Position numbers and translations under genes: made by a program | Part shown: positions 51,012 through 53,889 of the stretch, piece by piece | How positions within the stretch are numbered: position 1 is the first letter of the stretch | Layout of the letters: each line of letters opens with the position of its first letter | The notes under the pieces: generated by a model | The model's input: only the letters and a program-made list of their open reading frames with translations | What the model was told of the DNA's origin: nothing | Database searches by the model: none | From: Bacteroidota bacterium | GTDB lineage: Bacteria; Bacteroidota; Bacteroidia; Palsa-965 | Assembly: GCA_003153435.1 (NCBI GenBank) | Contig: PLYR01000064.1 | Location: 1 to 53,889, forward strand | Reading direction: 5' to 3' | Length of the DNA stretch: 53,889 nucleotides

Positions 51012-52253
51012 TCATTCTGTATAATCCAGGTCCTTACTGTGAGTCTCATCCATCTTCCAGACCGAAAGAAATGCAAGAACCATAACCACAGCCCCCACAA
51101 TCATGGCAGCATTCAGAATCCCGTTTCCGTGACCCGTATTACACCAGGGCTGATCAGACATGCTTTGCCAGGACCAGGCCATGAGGATCACAGCTCCTCT
51201 GACGAAGTTAGGAACGGTGGTGGTGACGGTAGAACGGATATTGGTTCCGAACTGTTCGGATGCCACGGTAATGAAAATGGCCCAGTAACCCTGAGCAATA
51301 CCCAGCAGGAACATGATGAGATAAAAGGTGCTTACTGATGCCCCGTAAGCATTACAGAACCAGGCGGAAAAAACGGTTACAGCCAGAACAGCAATGGCAA
51401 TGGCCTTACGTCTGGAGCGGAGCGCCTGACTCAGCACACCTGTGAGGATGCTTCCGATCGCTGCTCCGGTATAGTGAAACATGATGGCACGTCCGGGGAT
51501 GATGATTCCTTTTACTCCGAGGGCTTCACCAAATTCTTTCGAGTAAAGGATTAAGATGCCGATCACGAACCAGACAGGAATTCCGATCAGGATACATCTC
51601 AGATATTTGAAGAATTGCTTGAAGCTGCTGAAGAGGCTCAGGAAATCACCTCTTTTAACATTCGACTCTTTAAGTTTGGCAAACATTCCGGATTCACTGA
51701 CATAAATCCGGAGTCCAAGCAGGCAAAGGCCGAGAGCGCCACCGGTCCAATAGGCCTGCTTCCATCCCCACTGACTAACCAGATAAGCCAGTACGGCACC
51801 GCAAATTCCAACTCCCGATACAATGCTTGTGGCGTAGGCCCGGTGTTCTTTACTCATCACCTCGGAGACCAGGGTGATCCCAATGCCTAACTCTCCGGCC
51901 AGTCCGAAACCGGCAATGAACCGGAGTGTGGCATACATACCCAGGCTGTGATCCACAAAACCATTAGCAATATTGGCGAGAGAATAGACTAGTATTGTTC
52001 CAAAAAGAGTTGCTAATCGGCCTTTCTTATCGCCCAGAATACCCCAGACAAATCCACCCAGCAGCATTCCTCCCATCTGCATATTCATGAGATATAAACC
52101 CGCAGATTTAAGTTCACCCTCGGCTATTCCCATGGCCCGTAAGCTGGGAATGCGTACGATACCGAACAGGATCAGGTCATAGATGTCTACAAAATATCCG
52201 AGGGCGGCAACAATGACAATTATATTCAGTGGATTCCGGTTGTTTTGGATCAT
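51012..52253 (-). CDS. MFS transporter (sugar/metabolite:H+ symporter type)
   Basis: A 413-residue, twelve-helix major facilitator. The motif GDKKGRL after the second helix and the AGFGLAGELGIGITLVSEVM helix 4-5 region are typical of the MHS/SP-like symporters, and the long central loop carries the charged SESGMFAKLKESNVKRG. The ATG at 52253 is preferred to a TTG at 52262 since a TAATTTTG element ends 7 nt before the ATG. Substrate is unpredictable; organic acids, aromatic acids and sugars occur in this subfamily. It is divergent from a second MFS gene. Confidence 0.85.
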   Translation of the reverse strand: MIQNNRNPLNIIVIVAALGYFVDIYDLILFGIVRIPSLRAMGIAEGELKSAGLYLMNMQMGGMLLGGFVWGILGDKKGRLATLFGTILVYSLANIANGFVDHSLGMYATLRFIAGFGLAGELGIGITLVSEVMSKEHRAYATSIVSGVGICGAVLAYLVSQWGWKQAYWTGGALGLCLLGLRIYVSESGMFAKLKESNVKRGDFLSLFSSFKQFFKYLRCILIGIPVWFVIGILILYSKEFGEALGVKGIIIPGRAIMFHYTGAAIGSILTGVLSQALRSRRKAIAIAVLAVTVFSAWFCNAYGASVSTFYLIMFLLGIAQGYWAIFITVASEQFGTNIRSTVTTTVPNFVRGAVILMAWSWQSMSDQPWCNTGHGNGILNAAMIVGAVVMVLAFLSVWKMDETHSKDLDYTE

Positions 52254-52259
52254 CAGGGC

Positions 52260-52267
52260 CAAAATTA
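52260..52267 (-). promoter_or_regulatory. TAATTTTG -7 element for the MFS gene
   Basis: Minus-strand match to TAnnTTTG, ending 6 nt before the ATG at 52253; the leader would be nearly absent. Confidence 0.45.
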
Positions 52268-52444
52268 AGAATTCCGGAATCTCCCAGCCAATAAATCAAT
52301 GTTTACTTAATGCATTAGCAGCTAATTCTGATGGCGAGGATTTGCAGCGTTGGTTGTGTGTTTGCGTATCTAAGCCTGATGGTGCAAAGATCCAGCACCA
52401 GGTTGGTTCAAAGATATCCCTGCCTTTCCGTTATCTTTACCTAT

Positions 52445-53680
52445 ATGAGTGACAAATTACAGGCTCCGAAAAGTTTTTTTCGATCTTCCCGATACATTCT
52501 TTTTTGGCTTTCGAGTTTGTTTTCAAACATGGGTACCTGGATGCAGCAGGTGGCGCAGCCTTGGGTGATTTTGAGTTTAAACAACTCGCCTTTTTGGGTT
52601 GGAGTGGATAGCTTTGCCATGAATGCTCCCGGTTGGATCTTCACCCTTTGGGGTGGTGTCTTAGCCGATCGGTTTGATCGTAAGAAGACCATTTTATTTT
52701 TTCAAGCCATCCAGTTTTTATGCGTATCCACCATGATTCTTTTATTAGTGATGGGTTGGCTAAAAATATGGATGATTGTTTTGATTTCTTTTTTAATAGG
52801 CCTGACAGATTCACTTTCTATGCCCTCCTTTCAATCTATTATCCCCTCTATTGTCGATAAGAAGGATATTCACCAGGCGATCTCACTAAACTCCACTCAA
52901 TTTAATTTTTCAAGGATTTTAGGGCCGGCCATAGCAGGTGTTATTATTGTTAAATACGGCGCTGTGGCTTGTTTTAGTGCAAACGCTGTTTCCTATCTGC
53001 CATTTTTTCTGTCCCTCTATTTTATTTATCCAAAGAGTAAAATAAAACGAGAACCGATCGAAGCAAAACCAATTCAGCAGTTTAAAGAATTTCGTAAGCT
53101 CTTATCAAACCCGGATGTGCATTTCCCGTTAATGAAAACCTTATTTACAGGAATCTTTTGCGCACCCATCGTCGCTTTCTGTGCAGTGCTGATCAAAAAT
53201 GGATTTCATAAAGAAGTTGAAACATACGGTGCATCGATGGGAGCATTAGGAATAGGCGGATTAATAGGTGCTACCCTTTCTTTTATAACATTACCCCAAA
53301 CCTGGAAGTTAAATAAAGTGGCTTCCGTTGCAAGCATATTGCTTGGCATCATCATACTTCTTGTTTCTCTTAATCAATCATTTATATTGCTGATTATTCT
53401 ACTTATCCTTGCAGGGGCAGGATTAACAGCTAGTAATATTGCCGTGAATTCATTCTTACAGGAAAACACCACCAATAATTTTCGCGGGCGAATAGTGAGC
53501 TTCTTTCAATTAGCTCTTTCAGGTGGTATTTCCATTGGTGCCTTGCTCACCGGATTTACCGTATCGCGATTCGGTATTTCTAATGCGTTTTTTTTCAATG
53601 GGACTTTGGCAATCCTGATCCAGAGTTTCCTTTTGTGGAGGCAAATGAGAGTGCCTGTTGCACAGGAAATAGCGAAATAA
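52445..53680 (+). CDS. MFS transporter (EntS/MFS_3-like efflux type)
   Basis: A 411-residue, twelve-helix protein. FWLSSLFSNMGTWMQQVAQPWVI in helix 1 and WGGVLADRFDRKKTI after helix 2 are the signatures of the MFS_3 exporters (enterobactin and related small molecules). The ATG at 52445 is chosen because the conserved chain begins there, while the frame continues upstream without family similarity. TATCTTTA just upstream is a near -7 element. By eye its third positions are richer in A/T than those of the neighbouring genes, which could mean recent acquisition; this was not computed. It has no same-strand partner in the window. Confidence 0.87.
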   Translation: MSDKLQAPKSFFRSSRYILFWLSSLFSNMGTWMQQVAQPWVILSLNNSPFWVGVDSFAMNAPGWIFTLWGGVLADRFDRKKTILFFQAIQFLCVSTMILLLVMGWLKIWMIVLISFLIGLTDSLSMPSFQSIIPSIVDKKDIHQAISLNSTQFNFSRILGPAIAGVIIVKYGAVACFSANAVSYLPFFLSLYFIYPKSKIKREPIEAKPIQQFKEFRKLLSNPDVHFPLMKTLFTGIFCAPIVAFCAVLIKNGFHKEVETYGASMGALGIGGLIGATLSFITLPQTWKLNKVASVASILLGIIILLVSLNQSFILLIILLILAGAGLTASNIAVNSFLQENTTNNFRGRIVSFFQLALSGGISIGALLTGFTVSRFGISNAFFFNGTLAILIQSFLLWRQMRVPVAQEIAK

Positions 53681-53711
53681 TCCTTTTATTGCGCGGAAAT
53701 GCGCCAACAGC

Positions 53712-53842
53712 TGGCTTCGACTCCGCTCAGCCACCCGGGAATTACACTTTTAAATTCAACTTTGACATTAGTGGTTTCGACTCCTTGTACTGAGGGAAGT
53801 CGAAGTGCGCTCAACCACTCCAGACACTGAGCGGAGTCGAAG
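53712..53842. repeat. Cluster of TTCGACT-type palindromic repeats
   Basis: CTTCGACTCCGCTCAG (53715-53730) and its exact complement CTGAGCGGAGTCGAAG (53827-53842) face each other. Between them is a further hairpin with GTGGTT/AACCAC ends (53771-53818) and TTCGACT/AGTCGAA arms. TGGC and GCCA flank the first copy. The remaining bases to the window end (53843-53889) and 53681-53711 hold no gene I can see. Confidence 0.75.
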
Positions 53843-53889
53843 TGTCCTCTTCATAACACTAATAGAAAGAATGGCAGCGGTCCCCGAGC

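Overview
The window is chromosomal DNA from a member of the Bacteroidota. Several independent signs agree: a PorT-type outer-membrane protein beside ubiE, a small 30S protein THX gene, menaquinone rather than ubiquinone context, a DUF5777-type barrel paired with a small cytochrome-like lipoprotein, the conserved order xerD / aroQ, and many start codons preceded by TAnnTTTG, the -7 promoter element typical of this phylum. Family and genus cannot be fixed from what is here. Almost everything looks like ordinary core chromosome; no prophage, integron, CRISPR array, transposase or defence island is visible.

Layout. 1-5221 (minus strand): FAD-dependent dehydrogenase (cut by the window edge), porT, ubiE, a heptose-7-phosphate kinase and an aspartate-type aminotransferase, tightly packed. 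5353-9378: unknown secreted protein, small membrane protein, stand-alone methylmalonyl-CoA mutase catalytic subunit, DivIC/FtsB-like division protein and a YafK-like L,D-transpeptidase. 9391-13949: a 1030-residue TerB-like/ABC/permease fusion and two unknown exported proteins. 14130-19858: a THUMP methyltransferase facing an oligopeptide-type ABC import operon (binding lipoprotein and two permeases with large insertions, no ATPases). 20028-21110: tRNA-Ser(GCT), a cluster of GC-rich palindromes, a GIY-YIG gene, tRNA-Pro(TGG), tRNA-Arg(TCT) and a hexamer repeat. 21299-23087: small exported or membrane proteins of unknown role. 23103-27708: ribH, TPR membrane protein, recF, TPR secreted protein, xerD. 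27781-33843: aroQ, VWA protein, rhomboid protease, gmhB, class IV aminotransferase, yqgE, pdxH, an unknown exported protein and THX. 33887-39754 (minus): trmH, an agmatinase-family ureohydrolase, fmt, an RlmI-like methyltransferase, a heptosyltransferase and dapD. 39855-42032 (plus): ruvX, def, TPR lipoprotein, NUDIX. 42029-52253 (minus): DUF5777 barrel, cytochrome-like lipoprotein, a 1874-residue alpha-2-macroglobulin, DnaJ/CbpA, tandem UspA and an MFS transporter. 52445-53680: a second MFS transporter, followed by palindromic repeats.

How the genes connect. Three separated genes (heptose-7-phosphate kinase, GmhB, family 9 glycosyltransferase) belong to LPS inner-core heptose synthesis and transfer. 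aroQ, dapD, pdxH, ribH and ubiE are biosynthetic. fmt and def act at the two ends of formyl-methionine handling, and THX, trmH, the THUMP enzyme and the RlmI-like enzyme serve ribosome and tRNA maturation. recF, xerD and ruvX are DNA-maintenance genes. PorT links the organism to type IX secretion, although no sorting-domain cargo was seen here.

No convincing new multi-gene system was found. The items most worth a second look are the TerB-like/ABC fusion with a cysteine cluster, the insertions in both peptide permeases, the tyrosine/acid-rich loop in the macroglobulin, the CX4CH cytochrome-like protein, the palindromes after tRNA-Ser, and several promoters that nearly touch start codons.
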